The notes under the pieces were generated by a model. That model was not told the origin of the DNA. It ran no database searches and saw only the letters and a list, made by a program, of their open reading frames with translations. The position numbers and the translations under genes are program-made. Below, piece by piece: positions 44,636-54,139 of a stretch of DNA of 64,000 nt. Where the stretch lies: assembly GCA_963812195.1 (NCBI GenBank), contig CAWEUI010000001.1:248001-312000 (forward strand), read 5' to 3'. The first letter of the stretch is position 1; each line of letters begins with the position of its first letter. This stretch comes from ZC4RG30 sp963812195 (GTDB lineage: Bacteria; Pseudomonadota; Gammaproteobacteria; Steroidobacterales; Steroidobacteraceae).

Positions 44636-47600
44636 TCAGTGCCCGCCAGCCGGCGCGGTCCGGCGCATCCGGCGAACCACCACGAAGAACAGCGGCACGA
44701 ACAGCACGGCGAGCACGGTCCCGGTGACCATTCCGCCAAGCACCGCGGTGCCGATGGCGATGCGGCTCTCGGCCCCGGCACCGGTGGACAGCGCCAACGG
44801 CAGGACACCGAACACGAAGGCCAGCGATGTCATGACGATGGGACGCAGACGCTGGCGCGCGGCCTGCAGTGCGGCCGAGGCGGGGCTTGCGCCGTGTCTT
44901 TCGCCCTGCTCGGCAAACTCGATGATGAGGATGGCGTTCTTGGCGGCAAGACCCATCGTGGTCAGCAGTCCGACCTGGAAATACACGTCGTTGTTCAATC
45001 CGCGCAGCCACGCGGCGAGTGCCGCCCCAAGCAGGCCCAGCGGCACGACCATCATCACCGCAAGCGGTATTGACCAGCTTTCATACAGGGCGGCGAGGCA
45101 CAGGAACACCACCAGCGCCGAAATCCCGTACAGCAGGGGCGCCTGCCCGCTCGACTTGCGTTCCTGGTACGACAGACCCGACCAGTCGACCGACGTGCCG
45201 GGGATCTTTGCTGCCAGATCCTCGATGTGCTGCATGGCCTCGCCGGTACTGTGTCCGGCGGCGGCGGTCCCCTGCACTTCATAGGAACCCCACCCGTTGA
45301 ACCTGGACAGCGTGGACGGTGAGCGGTCCCACGAGGTAGTGGCAAACGCGGTGAACGGCGCCATCGCGCCCGAGGCGGTGCGTACATACCAGTCCGCAAG
45401 ATCCTCCGGCCTGCTGCGGAACTGCGCATCTGCCTGCACATAGACGCGTTTGACGCGACCCCGGTCCAGGAAGTCGTTCACGTAGGTGCCGCCCCAGGCC
45501 GCGGACAGTGTCGAATCCACGTCCGCCTGCGACAGCCCCAGTGCGCCGATCTTTTCCGGATCGAAGTCAACCTTGAGATTCGGCGCGTCATCCAGGGTGT
45601 TCGTGCGTACCGACGCCAGCACCGGATCGGCGCGCGCAGCGGCCAGCAAACTGTCGCGGGCATCCAGAAACTGCGCGCGGGACAACGCCCCCGTGTTGAG
45701 CAATTCCATGGTGAAGCCGCCGGACTGACCCAGGCCACGGACCGGGGCCGGATTCAGCGCGTAGAACTCCACGTCGCGCAACCGGGCACTGATCTGGGAA
45801 GTGGCGCGCTGGGTGATCGCAGACGCCGAGTGCGACTTGCCCTTGCGGTCCTCCCACGGCGCCAGTGCGATGAATCCGCGTCCCGTATTCTGTCCGGCAC
45901 CGGCCCGGCTCTGGCCGGCCACGGCATAGATGACCGGCACGTCCTCGTGCTGGCTGGTCATGAAGTAGTTTTCGATCTCCTTCAGGGCAGCCAGCGTGCG
46001 CGGCAACGTGGCCCCCGGTGGCAACGTGAACTGCAACTGCGCCCGCCCCTGGTCTTCCTGCGGCAGGAAGCTGGTCGGCAGCCTGGTGAGCATCAGCGCC
46101 AGCAGTCCCGCCAACAGCAGGTAGACCCCCATCAGCGACAGCCGTCGCTGCAGGACCCACTGCACCGCGCCGCGGTACCTGTCGGCAAGACGCTCGAACC
46201 AGCGATAGAAATGATCGCCGAAAGCGTGCATGGCACGCACTGGCCTGCTCCAGGTTGCCGCGCGGGCGGCATCGTGCGGCTGCACCAGTACTGCCGCGAG
46301 AGCCGGTGACAGGACCAGCGCCACGATCACCGACAGCAGCATGGCCGAAACCATGGTGATGGAGAACTGCCTGTAGATCTCGCCAACCGAGCCGCCGAAA
46401 AAGGCCATCGGCAGGAATACGGCCGCCAGAACCACGGCTATCGCAATCAGGGCCGTCTGGATCTCGCCCATTGAGCGGACCGTGGCCTCGCGCGCGGAGA
46501 TTCCCGGATGCTCGCGCATCACGCGCTCGACGTTTTCGACCACGACAATGGCGTCGTCCACCAGCAGGCCGATGGCCAGCACCATGCCGAACAGCGTGAG
46601 GGTATTGATGGTGAAGCCGAATGCCGCCAGTGACACCGAACGTGCCCAGCAGCACCACGGGCACCGCGATCGCCGGTATCAGCGTCGCCCGCCACGTTCT
46701 GCAGAAACGCGAACATCACCACGACCACCAGCAGGATGGCCTCGAGCAACGTCTTCAGCACCTCCTGAATGGACAGTTTCACGAAAGCCGTGCTGTCGAG
46801 CGGGAACGCGTATCGGTACCCCTGCGGAAAGTTCTTCGCCAGGCGCTGGATTTCAGTGCGCACCCGTTCCGCGGTTCGCAGGGCATCCGCGCCTGGGGCA
46901 AGGCGCACCGCCATGCCGGTGGCGGGATGTCCGTTCAGATACCCGAAATTCGAATAGTTCTCGCTGCCCAGCTCCACGCGCGCCACGTTCCCGAGCCGCA
47001 CGATCGAGCCATCGCCACGAGTCTTGACGATGATGTTGCGGAACTGCTCCGGAGTGGACAGCCGCGAGCGCGCCGTAACGGTGGCACTGAGCATCTGCGT
47101 GTCCGGCGCGGGCTGCTCGCCGATTTGTCCGGCCGCAACCTGCGCATTCTGCGCCCGGATCGCCGTGATGATGTCCGCCGGCATGAGCTGGAAGCTGGCG
47201 AGCCTGGAAGGATCAAGCCATACGCGCATCGCGTACTGCGCGCCGAATACCGTCAGATCCCCCACGCCCGGCACGCGTCCGATGGCGTCTTCCAGGTTCG
47301 ATGACACGAAGTCGGCAACGTCCCGGCTTTCCGAGCGATCCGTCTCGTCATAGACGGCGGCCACCATCAGGAAGTCGGGATTGGACTTGGTTACCCTCAA
47401 TCCCTGCTGCTGCACCTGCTGTGGCAGGCGCGGCAGGGCTTGTTGCACCTTGTTCTGCACCTGTACCTGCGCGATGTCCGGATCTATCCCGCGATCAAAG
47501 GTCACCGAGATCTGCGCGGAGCCGGCGGCGTTGGAAGTGGAGGAGAAATACAGCAGCCCGTCAATGCCGGTGAGTTGCTGCTCGATGATCTGCGTGACAT

Positions 47601-47782
47601 TGGCTTCGAGCGTCTCGGCCGACGCCCCCGGATAGCTGGCACGGATATCCACCGAGGGCGGCGCTATATCCGGATACTGCTCGACCGGCAGCTCTCGCGA
47701 TGCCGGCAACGCCCCCCAACATGATCAGGATCGAAATCACCCACGCCAGCACCGGGCGATCGATGAAGGTGCGCGAGATCAT
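44636..47782 (-). pseudogene. RND efflux transporter (AcrB/MexB family), three frame breaks
   Basis: An inner-membrane proton-driven multidrug exporter, about 1047 residues after correction. It starts MISRTFIDRPVLAWVISILI, has PVEQYPDIAPPSV, the porter-domain signature, the proton-relay aspartates in GLLVDDAIVVVEN and the matching lysine in GLAAKNAILIIEFAEQG. Three one-base insertions, near 47712-47717 (a run of six C on the plus strand), 46695 and 46637, break the frame. Start overlaps the adaptor stop as ATGA. No TolC-type outer-membrane gene is next to it, so an outer-membrane channel must be elsewhere. Confidence 0.88.
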
Positions 47783-48986
47783 CCGGGGCTGGGTGTCGGT
47801 GGCGCAGCCGGCGCGGCGTCATTGGCGGCGGCCGGCTTGATCGGCACCGGCGTCACGCTCTGCCCGGGCTTCACGCGCGCGGCGCCCTCCACGATCAACC
47901 GGTCCCCGGGCGAAAGACCCCGCGACACCAGCCAGTCCTGGCCAACCGTGCGCTCGGTTACCACCTCGCGCAGCTCCACCCTGGAATCCGCGCCAACGAC
48001 CAGCGCCGTGGCGTTGCCGTGCAGATCCCGCGAAATGCCCTGTTGTGGAGCCAGGATGGCATCGGGTTGCTGCACCGGCGCGAACTCGGCGCGCACGAAC
48101 ATCCCGGGAAGCAGCAAGCCCCTGGGGTTGGCAAAGCGCGCACGCAACGTGACGGTGCCGGTGTTCATGTCCACCATGGACTCCGCGAACTGCATCACGC
48201 CCGTCAGCGGATAGCGGCTGCCGTCCTCGAGGATCAGATGGACGCTGGTTGATGCCCGGGTCAGCTCGCCACCCTGCAGCTGGCGGCGCAGCGCGAGCAA
48301 GCTCGCGCTGGGCTGCTGGATATCCACGAAGATCGGATCCAGGCGCTGGATGGTGGTCAGGGCTCTGCCTGCCCGGCCGACACCAGTGCACCGGTGGTCA
48401 CGATGGAGCGGCCAATGCGTCCTGATATCGGCGCACTTACCTCGGTGAACTGCAGATTGATCTCGGCGGAGTTCACGGCCGCGCTCGCCCGCTTGACCGC
48501 CGCTGCAGCCGCTTCGGCGGCCGATTGTGCGTCCTGCAGATCCTGCTTGCTGACGACCCCCGAACCGGCCAGTCCGGCAAGGCGATCAGCTCGCTGACGG
48601 GCCGCATCGCTGGTGGCTTCGGCGCTCGCCTGCTCGGCGCGCGCCTGCTCCAGAGCAGCCTGATAGATTCGCGGATCGATGCGATACAGGACATCCCCTG
48701 CCTTCACCGCAGCCCCTTCGGTGAACAGGCGCGCCTGCACGATGCCGGAAACCTGAGGCCGGACCTCCGAGGTTTCGAATGCCGTTGTCCGGCCGGGCAA
48801 CTGCAGCTTCAACGGCACCGTCTGACGCCGCAGTATCACGAAGCCGACTTCCTGAGGCTTGCCGCCCGTCGCTGCGCTTTGCGAATGTCCGCTCCCGCCT
48901 GGCGAGGAACACCCGGACATGACGACCGCCAGGGTTGCCATTGCCAGAGGACCAAGGATCCGGGGCGCCAGATGCCATTTTCGCAT
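47779..48986 (-). pseudogene. RND efflux adaptor lipoprotein (AcrA/MexA family), frame break
   Basis: The periplasmic adaptor for the RND pump downstream. It is a lipoprotein (lipobox in VVMSGCSSPG) with the lipoyl motif VRPQVSGIVQARLFTEGAAV, an alpha-helical hairpin rich in Ala/Gln/Glu, and the second half MDIQQPSASLLALRRQL, in another frame. Adding one base near 48363 joins them as ALTTIQRLDPIFVDIQQP, giving about 402 residues. The ATG at 48986 starts MRKWHLAPRILGPLA. This is one of two breaks in the window best read as a one-base deletion. Confidence 0.85.
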
Positions 48987-49093
48987 GCTTGCAAGCGTAC
49001 CAGTTCGCCGCACAGCGGCTGTGTCAGTTGCACGGGTTGCGCGCCGGCATTCCCGAAGAATCAGCAATACAGGCGGGCAGGACACGCGGGCAA

Positions 49094-50755
49094 CTAGTCG
49101 CGCGCCACACCATCCAGCGGCGCGAAACTATCCGCATCCGCCAGCGCCCAGTAATTCGCGAACAGCGCATCGGGCCAGCGCCCCTGCCCGGAGATGGCGG
49201 CAAGCAACTGGCCAGGCGCCAGGAACTCCAGTGCGTTGGCCAGCGGTTGTATCTGCCGGTCGTCTCCGCGGCGCACGATGTGCCCGGCGCCAATCTCGCC
49301 CGGATGCCGCAGGCCTGCCGCCTGCACCAGTTCGCGCAGCGCCTGCAGCGTATTGCGATGAAAGCGGTACACGCGCGCGGCCTTGTCCTCCAGGACCAGT
49401 GCGCGCTGGCGCCATGGATTCTGCGTGGTTACACCGGTCGGGCAGCGTCCGGTATGACATTTCTGCGCCTGCACGCAGCCCAGCGAGAACATGAAGGCGC
49501 GCGCCGCATTACACCAGTCCGCACCCAGAGCCATCATGCGCGCGATGTCAAACGCACTGACCACCTTGCCGGCCGCACCAATGCGGATGTGTTCGCGCAG
49601 ATTCAGCCCGACCAGCGTGTTGTGGACCAGCAGCAGGCCCTCCTGCAGGGGCGAGCCGACGTGGTCGGCAAACTCCACCGGCGCCGCTCCGGTTCCGCCC
49701 TCGGTGCCATCGACGACGATGAAGTCCGGCGTGATGCCGGTCTTGAGCATGGCCTTGCAAAGCGCAAACCATTCCCATGGGTGGCCGACGCACATCTTCA
49801 ATCCCACCGGCTTGCCGCCGGCCAGCTCACGCAGGCGCTCCACGAACTGCATCATCTGCACCGGCGTGCGGAAGGCACTGTGTGCGGATGGCGAGATGCA
49901 ATCCCTGCCCATCGGCACACCGCGGACAGCGGCGATCTCCGCAGTTACCTTGGCGGCCGGCAGTACACCACCGTGGCCGGGCTTGGCCCCCTGGGAGAGC
50001 TTCAGCTCGATCATCTTCACCTGGGCATCGCAGGCCTGCCTGGCGAAGGCTTCCTCGTCAAAACTGCCATCCGGGTGCCGGCAGCCGAAATACCCGGAAG
50101 CCACCTGCCAGATCAGGTCGCCCCCATGCGCGCGGTGATGGGAACTGATGGAGCCCTCGCCGGTGTCATGCGCGAACCCTCCCTGGCGCGCGCCCAGATT
50201 CAGTGCCCGAATGGCGTTACCGCCGAGCGCGCCGAAGCTCATTCCGGAAACATTCAGCACGCTGGCCGAGTACGGCTGTGCGCGTCGCGCGCCCACGGTC
50301 ACGCGAAAGTCGTGCGAATCGACCACGGTCGGCGCCAGTGAATGATTGATCCACTCGTAGCCGCTGACCCGGACGTCGAACTCGGTACCGAACGGACGCT
50401 GGTCCGCCTCGCCCTTGGCGCGCTGATATACCAGCGAACGCTGCAGGCGCGAGAACGGTGACGCCTCCACATCGCTCTCTATGAAGTACTGACGGATCTC
50501 CGGCCGCACGTACTCGAACAGGAAGCGCAGATGCCCGATCAGCGGATAGTTGCGCAGGATGGAGTGGCGCCTCTGCAGGCTGTCGCGCAGCCCGATCAGG
50601 AACAGCAGCAGGCAGACCGCCACCACCACTTGCGCCCCCACGCCGCCACCGAACCACCACCAGGCAAGGCCTGCCACGGCGGCCAGTCCCACCAGGACCC
50701 AGCTCAGCAGGCGTACGGGCAGGGGGTCGGGGAGAAGCGGCGGCCGGTCTGACAT
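49094..50755 (-). CDS. Membrane-anchored FMN glutamate-synthase-like oxidoreductase
   Basis: A stand-alone FMN/Fe-S domain related to the central and synthase domains of GltB. Two hydrophobic segments near residues 15-60 anchor it, then the FMN barrel shows SGMSFGALGGNAIRAL, KPGHGGVLPAAKV and VVDGTEGGTGAAP. The [3Fe-4S] cysteines of glutamate synthase are present as CVQAQKCHTGRCPTG (C-x5-C-x4-C). No glutamine amidotransferase domain exists, so its substrate is unknown. The start is ATG 50755 with GGAA upstream (553 residues). It is divergent from a TetR gene, a likely regulator. Confidence 0.9.
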   Translation of the reverse strand: MSDRPPLLPDPLPVRLLSWVLVGLAAVAGLAWWWFGGGVGAQVVVAVCLLLFLIGLRDSLQRRHSILRNYPLIGHLRFLFEYVRPEIRQYFIESDVEASPFSRLQRSLVYQRAKGEADQRPFGTEFDVRVSGYEWINHSLAPTVVDSHDFRVTVGARRAQPYSASVLNVSGMSFGALGGNAIRALNLGARQGGFAHDTGEGSISSHHRAHGGDLIWQVASGYFGCRHPDGSFDEEAFARQACDAQVKMIELKLSQGAKPGHGGVLPAAKVTAEIAAVRGVPMGRDCISPSAHSAFRTPVQMMQFVERLRELAGGKPVGLKMCVGHPWEWFALCKAMLKTGITPDFIVVDGTEGGTGAAPVEFADHVGSPLQEGLLLVHNTLVGLNLREHIRIGAAGKVVSAFDIARMMALGADWCNAARAFMFSLGCVQAQKCHTGRCPTGVTTQNPWRQRALVLEDKAARVYRFHRNTLQALRELVQAAGLRHPGEIGAGHIVRRGDDRQIQPLANALEFLAPGQLLAAISGQGRWPDALFANYWALADADSFAPLDGVARD

Positions 50756-50805
50756 GGCGGTTCCTCGGATATACTGGGCCGCCGCATTATCCGCCCGATC
50801 AACCG

Positions 50806-51408
50806 ATGCCAGCACCGCGCAAGCGGCCCCGAATTCGCGCCCCGGGCCGCCCCCGTTCCGTCGCTTCGCGCGACGCCATCCTGAAGGCTGCCTACCAGAT
50901 TCTCAATGAAGCCGGATTCGCGGGCTTCACGGTGGAGGGCGTGGCCGCTCGCGCCGGCGCAGGCAAGGCCACCATCTACCGCTGGTGGAAGAGCAAGGGC
51001 ACCCTGGCGATCGAGGCCTTCCTGGTGGCGCTGACACCGCGACTGGAGCAGCGGCGCGAGAGTGCCTCGGCCATTCAGGACCTGCGCGCGCAGGTGCACC
51101 ATGCCGCCCGCATCTATCGCGGCCGCGCCGGCTCGCTGCTGCGCGAACTGATCGCGCTGGGCCAGGAGGACAGTGCCACCAGCCGCCGCCTGCGCACGGA
51201 TTTCGTGGAGCCCAGGCGTCAGGCGGCCATGCGCCTGCTCGAACGGGCGGTGGCCAGTGGCGAATTACCGGGAAGTACGGACATACCAGTGCTGGCCGAC
51301 GCGCTGTGGGGCCCGATCCTGCATCGCTTGCTGGTCAGCCACGCGCCGATCGACCGGCGCTTCATCGAGAAGCTGCTGGACCTGGTGCTGGGCGGCGCCA
51401 CGCGCTGA
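50806..51408 (+). CDS. TetR-family transcriptional regulator
   Basis: A 200-residue repressor: a basic N-terminus, a TetR helix-turn-helix at about residues 20-65 (AGFAGFTVEGVAARAGAGKA followed by TIYRWWKSKGTLAIEAFL) and an all-helical ligand domain. It is divergent from the FMN oxidoreductase with a 50-base gap, the usual position for control of a neighbour. It may instead, or also, control the cluster that follows on the other side. No matching palindrome stands out. Confidence 0.9.
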   Translation: MPAPRKRPRIRAPGRPRSVASRDAILKAAYQILNEAGFAGFTVEGVAARAGAGKATIYRWWKSKGTLAIEAFLVALTPRLEQRRESASAIQDLRAQVHHAARIYRGRAGSLLRELIALGQEDSATSRRLRTDFVEPRRQAAMRLLERAVASGELPGSTDIPVLADALWGPILHRLLVSHAPIDRRFIEKLLDLVLGGATR

Positions 51409-51422
51409 AGCCCGGCTGCCGG

Positions 51423-52154
51423 TCAGGGCTTGCTGTACTCCTCGGCGAAGGACGGATCGCAATCGTAGGCATGCACGTGGTCACCCTGCGTGCGGCGCCA
51501 GGAGATGTAGCGCACTCCGCGGTTCTCGAGCGCCTTTGGATCCTCGTACATCTGGCTGGCAACCAGTGTCTTGCCACCGTCGGCAAGACGGTAGCGCTCG
51601 GTCACGACCATGGCATCGCTGTGGTCCAGCCCGTTATTGGTAATCGTGGCTGGCTTCAGGTGGGTGGTGACCACCACCAGCTGGTCCCCCTCCCAATGCG
51701 CGCGCGAATATCCCACCTTGGTATGCGGGGCATCGGCGGGCCAGTCGGGCAGGTTCTTGCCCATCACGAATACGCGCGCCATGTCCATGTATTCCAGGCG
51801 CATGACCATCAGGTCGCGTCCCTGGTAGATCTCGATCGGGAACGGCCCCTGCAATGCATAGACGATGGATGGAATCAAGCAGGCGGTGCCGATGGTCAGG
51901 CCCGCGCGTGGATTCCACGCCTTGGCCTTGGCCAGCGCCTCGGGCGTGGGCTTCAAGCCGCCGAATTCCATGGCGCCGAACTCGGCCGGGCCGGAGTCGC
52001 GCATTACCGCCGCGTCCGGCGGCACGAATTTCGAAAGCTCCGGGTCAGGGTCGATGATCTTCGCCACCGGCATCCAGAAGCCGGACAGGTCCGGCGGCGC
52101 CGCGACCGCCGGCAACGCGAGCAGGCACAAGGCCGCGCAGGCCAGCCCCCTCAC
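51423..52154 (-). CDS. Secreted DLSG-W/WEGD-motif protein of unknown function
   Basis: A 243-residue exported protein. The signal peptide (LACAALCLLALPAVAA) is followed at once by PPDLSGFWMPV. A central part has single conserved acidic and aromatic residues, then HTKVGYSRAHWEGDQLVVVT, HSDAMVVTERYRL and a YEDPKALE segment. I recognise the overall pattern (DLSG-x-W start, GxS-x-x-xWEGD-x-LVV, HSD-x-x-x-x-ERY) from a widespread but uncharacterised family of secreted proteins in acidobacteria and gammaproteobacteria. Its ATG overlaps the DUF6152 stop by four bases, so the two are made together. Confidence 0.75.
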   Translation of the reverse strand: MRGLACAALCLLALPAVAAPPDLSGFWMPVAKIIDPDPELSKFVPPDAAVMRDSGPAEFGAMEFGGLKPTPEALAKAKAWNPRAGLTIGTACLIPSIVYALQGPFPIEIYQGRDLMVMRLEYMDMARVFVMGKNLPDWPADAPHTKVGYSRAHWEGDQLVVVTTHLKPATITNNGLDHSDAMVVTERYRLADGGKTLVASQMYEDPKALENRGVRYISWRRTQGDHVHAYDCDPSFAEEYSKP

Positions 52155-52576
52155 TTCTGCTCTCCCGCGCTCTCACCGGTGGACCCGAGCATCGATCCCA
52201 CCATCGTGCCGTCGGCACGCTTCGCCGCGCGCAGGCGCATGTAGTTGGATCCGTCGCGCGCCGGCCAGCCCTCAATCGTGATGGTCTCGCCCACCTTCAG
52301 GATGCTGCTGTTCCAGCCACGGCGCTCGAGAATCGACGGCGAATTGGTTTCAGCCTTCCAGGTTTCGGTCGAGCCATCGCCCTTCTTTACCGCAATGCGA
52401 ATCAGCCCGTGCGGATTGCGGAACTGGAACTCCTCGACCACGCCGGTGACGCTGACGGTGCGTGAGGGATCGAAAAACACCGCAAAAGAGTGGTGCGCAA
52501 GCGCCGGCAGCGCCGCACAGCAAAGCAGCGCTGCTCCCAGCAGGGCCTTGCCACCGTTAAACAACCTGTTAATCAT
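52151..52576 (-). CDS. DUF6152-type exported protein
   Basis: A 141-residue secreted protein. After the signal peptide (LLCCAALPALA) the mature end would be HHSFAVFFDPSRTVSVTG, followed by FQFRNPHGLIRI, a WKAETNSPSILERRGW block and GETITIEGWPARDGS. The HHSF start, the NPH motif and the single-domain beta-rich pattern match DUF6152 from memory. Function unknown. If cleavage is after ALA, histidine is the first mature residue, as in copper proteins of the histidine-brace kind. Divergent from two DUF6644-like genes and coupled to the downstream secreted protein. Confidence 0.75.
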   Translation of the reverse strand: MINRLFNGGKALLGAALLCCAALPALAHHSFAVFFDPSRTVSVTGVVEEFQFRNPHGLIRIAVKKGDGSTETWKAETNSPSILERRGWNSSILKVGETITIEGWPARDGSNYMRLRAAKRADGTMVGSMLGSTGESAGEQK

Positions 52577-52601
52577 TGCTGATCCCTCCGCCGCACTATC
52601 C

Positions 52602-52607
52602 TATAAT
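52602..52607 (+). promoter_or_regulatory. -10 box in the DUF6152/DUF6644 intergenic gap
   Basis: A consensus TATAAT lies 23 bases before the ATG at 52630. A good -35 is not visible (CTGATC stands at the 17-base distance). Only 53 bases separate the divergent start codons, so the two arms may share control. Confidence 0.5.
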
Positions 52608-52629
52608 GCCACCGACCGGGGGGAAACTC

Positions 52630-53106
52630 ATGACCTTGCAACATTTCGGCGACTGGCTGGCCGCCACGGCGCCAAGCCAGCTCATCCAGTCAAGCACGTG
52701 GATGATCCCGACCATCCAGTCGATCCACATCCTGACGCTGGCACTGACCTTCACCACCGCGCTGCTGCTGTCCATGCGGTTCGCCGGCCTGGGACTGACG
52801 AGCGAACCGCTGGCACAGATGGCCGCGCGCAGCGCGCGCCGCATCTGGTGGCTGCTGCTGATATTGCTGGCGACCGGGGCACTGCTGATCACTGCCGAGC
52901 CCGGCCGCACCATTTCCAATCCGGCGTTCTACGCCAAGATGATCATGCTGGCGGTGGTCATCGTCCTTACGCTGTGGCTGGCCGCCTCCGCCAGGCGTGT
53001 GGAAAAGCCAACCGGCCTGCAGCTCACGGTCGCCGTGGTGGCGCTGCTGCTTTGGATGGGCATCATCTTCTGCGGCCGCTTCATCGCCTACGTCGAACAC
53101 TTCTGA
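52630..53106 (+). CDS. DUF6644-like four-helix membrane protein (1)
   Basis: A 158-residue inner-membrane protein with four hydrophobic segments: IPTIQSIHILTLALTFTTAL, WWLLLILLATGALLI, AKMIMLAVVIVLTLWLAAS and TVAVVALLLWMGIIFCGRF. A histidine sits in the first helix (SIH) and an AKM motif after NPAFY starts the third. A ribosome-binding GGGGGG stretch precedes ATG 52630. It resembles the second gene in topology and motif order (QSIH against ESTH; YAKM against QAKM). Function unknown. Confidence 0.7.
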   Translation: MTLQHFGDWLAATAPSQLIQSSTWMIPTIQSIHILTLALTFTTALLLSMRFAGLGLTSEPLAQMAARSARRIWWLLLILLATGALLITAEPGRTISNPAFYAKMIMLAVVIVLTLWLAASARRVEKPTGLQLTVAVVALLLWMGIIFCGRFIAYVEHF

Positions 53107-53121
53107 GAACTGGCCGCATTC

Positions 53122-53595
53122 ATGCATAGCTTCCTCGAATGGCTTCAGAACACGCCGCCCGCTGTCGCAGTCGGTGAAACCTGGTTCCCCTGGGTCGAAT
53201 CCACCCACGTGCTGTTCATGGCCGCGGTGGTCGGCAGCATCCTGACCGTGGACGCCCGGCTGCTGGGTTTCGGATTGCGGCACCTGACCGTCACCTACAT
53301 CACCCGACGGTTGCTGCCGGTAACCTGGATCGCCTTCATCGGCTCGGTCATCACCGGCACGCTGATGTTCATGGCCAATGCCACGCACTACATCGACAAC
53401 GGGCCGTTTCAGGCCAAGATGCTGATCCTGCTCCTGGCGGGCCTGAACATGCTGTATTTCCACCTGGTCACGTACCGCAACGTGGACAAGTGGGATAGCG
53501 GAAGGCCGGCGCCTGCCGCGCGTGCCGCCGGGTTGATATCAACCGTTCTGTGGCTCGGCGTGATCGCCTTGGGCCGCTGGATCGGGTTTACCTGA
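53122..53595 (+). CDS. DUF6644-like four-helix membrane protein (2)
   Basis: A 157-residue membrane protein, paralogous in layout to the gene before it. ETWFPWVESTHVLFMAAVVG matches the opening of DUF6644, followed by VDARLLGFGLRH, LLPVTWIAFIGSVITGTLMF, FQAKMLILLLAGLNMLYFHL and a fourth helix. His in helix 1 and His in helix 3 (YFHL) are possible heme or metal ligands. It follows after 15 bases. Its last 57 bases overlap the tail of the convergent lipoprotein gene. Confidence 0.75.
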   Translation: MHSFLEWLQNTPPAVAVGETWFPWVESTHVLFMAAVVGSILTVDARLLGFGLRHLTVTYITRRLLPVTWIAFIGSVITGTLMFMANATHYIDNGPFQAKMLILLLAGLNMLYFHLVTYRNVDKWDSGRPAPAARAAGLISTVLWLGVIALGRWIGFT

Positions 53596-54105
53596 AGGCG
53601 GGCCGCCGGACGGGGCAGCCGCGGCGGGCTTGTCCACCATCACGGGAATGACGTAGACCATTTCCGGCGTATCCTGATCGACGACCAGATGCACGGTGAG
53701 TTCAGCGAGACCTTCCTGCGCGGAGGTGACGGTGAACTCGCGGGTGGCGCCGTAGCTGGCGGTCGAGCCGCTACCGGTCGCGCTCAAGGCGAGCACGGCA
53801 GTGGACGGATCGACCTTCAGGGCATCGGATTCCGTGGTGAGCTGCAGCGGCAGCACGGGCTCCTTGGAGGACGCAACCAGTTGCAGCGGGAATGCCTGGC
53901 CGGCTACCGGCCTGGACTCCAGCACGAAGCGCAATTCCACCAACGGCTTGCCCTGCGACTCCAGAACCGCCGCGACCGCGTCGTCGTTGATGGAGGGCCG
54001 GGCAGACACCGGTGCCGCGGGCGTTGGCCCGGCGGATTCGGGCCCGCTCTTGCTGCCGCAGGCGCAAAGCAGCAGCGCCAGCGTTCCGATCAGGCTGATT
54101 CTCAT
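53539..54105 (-). CDS. Lipoprotein of unknown function with Pro/Ala tail
   Basis: A 188-residue protein with a lipoprotein signal (LALLLCACGSK) and a central beta-rich domain (LVELRFVLESRPVAGQAFPL and DSDALKVDPSTAVLALSATG-like strands) that reads like an Ig-fold; the end is Pro/Gly/Ala-rich. I do not recognise a family. The start is ATG 54105. The C-terminal 19 codons overlap the 3' end of the DUF6644-like gene on the other strand, so the tail may be less selected. Confidence 0.65.
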   Translation of the reverse strand: MRISLIGTLALLLCACGSKSGPESAGPTPAAPVSARPSINDDAVAAVLESQGKPLVELRFVLESRPVAGQAFPLQLVASSKEPVLPLQLTTESDALKVDPSTAVLALSATGSGSTASYGATREFTVTSAQEGLAELTVHLVVDQDTPEMVYVIPVMVDKPAAAAPSGGPPSGKPDPAAQGDHAEPQNG

Positions 54106-54139
54106 GCTGCGTCCCACTTCCAATGGCCCCCGGGCCGAA

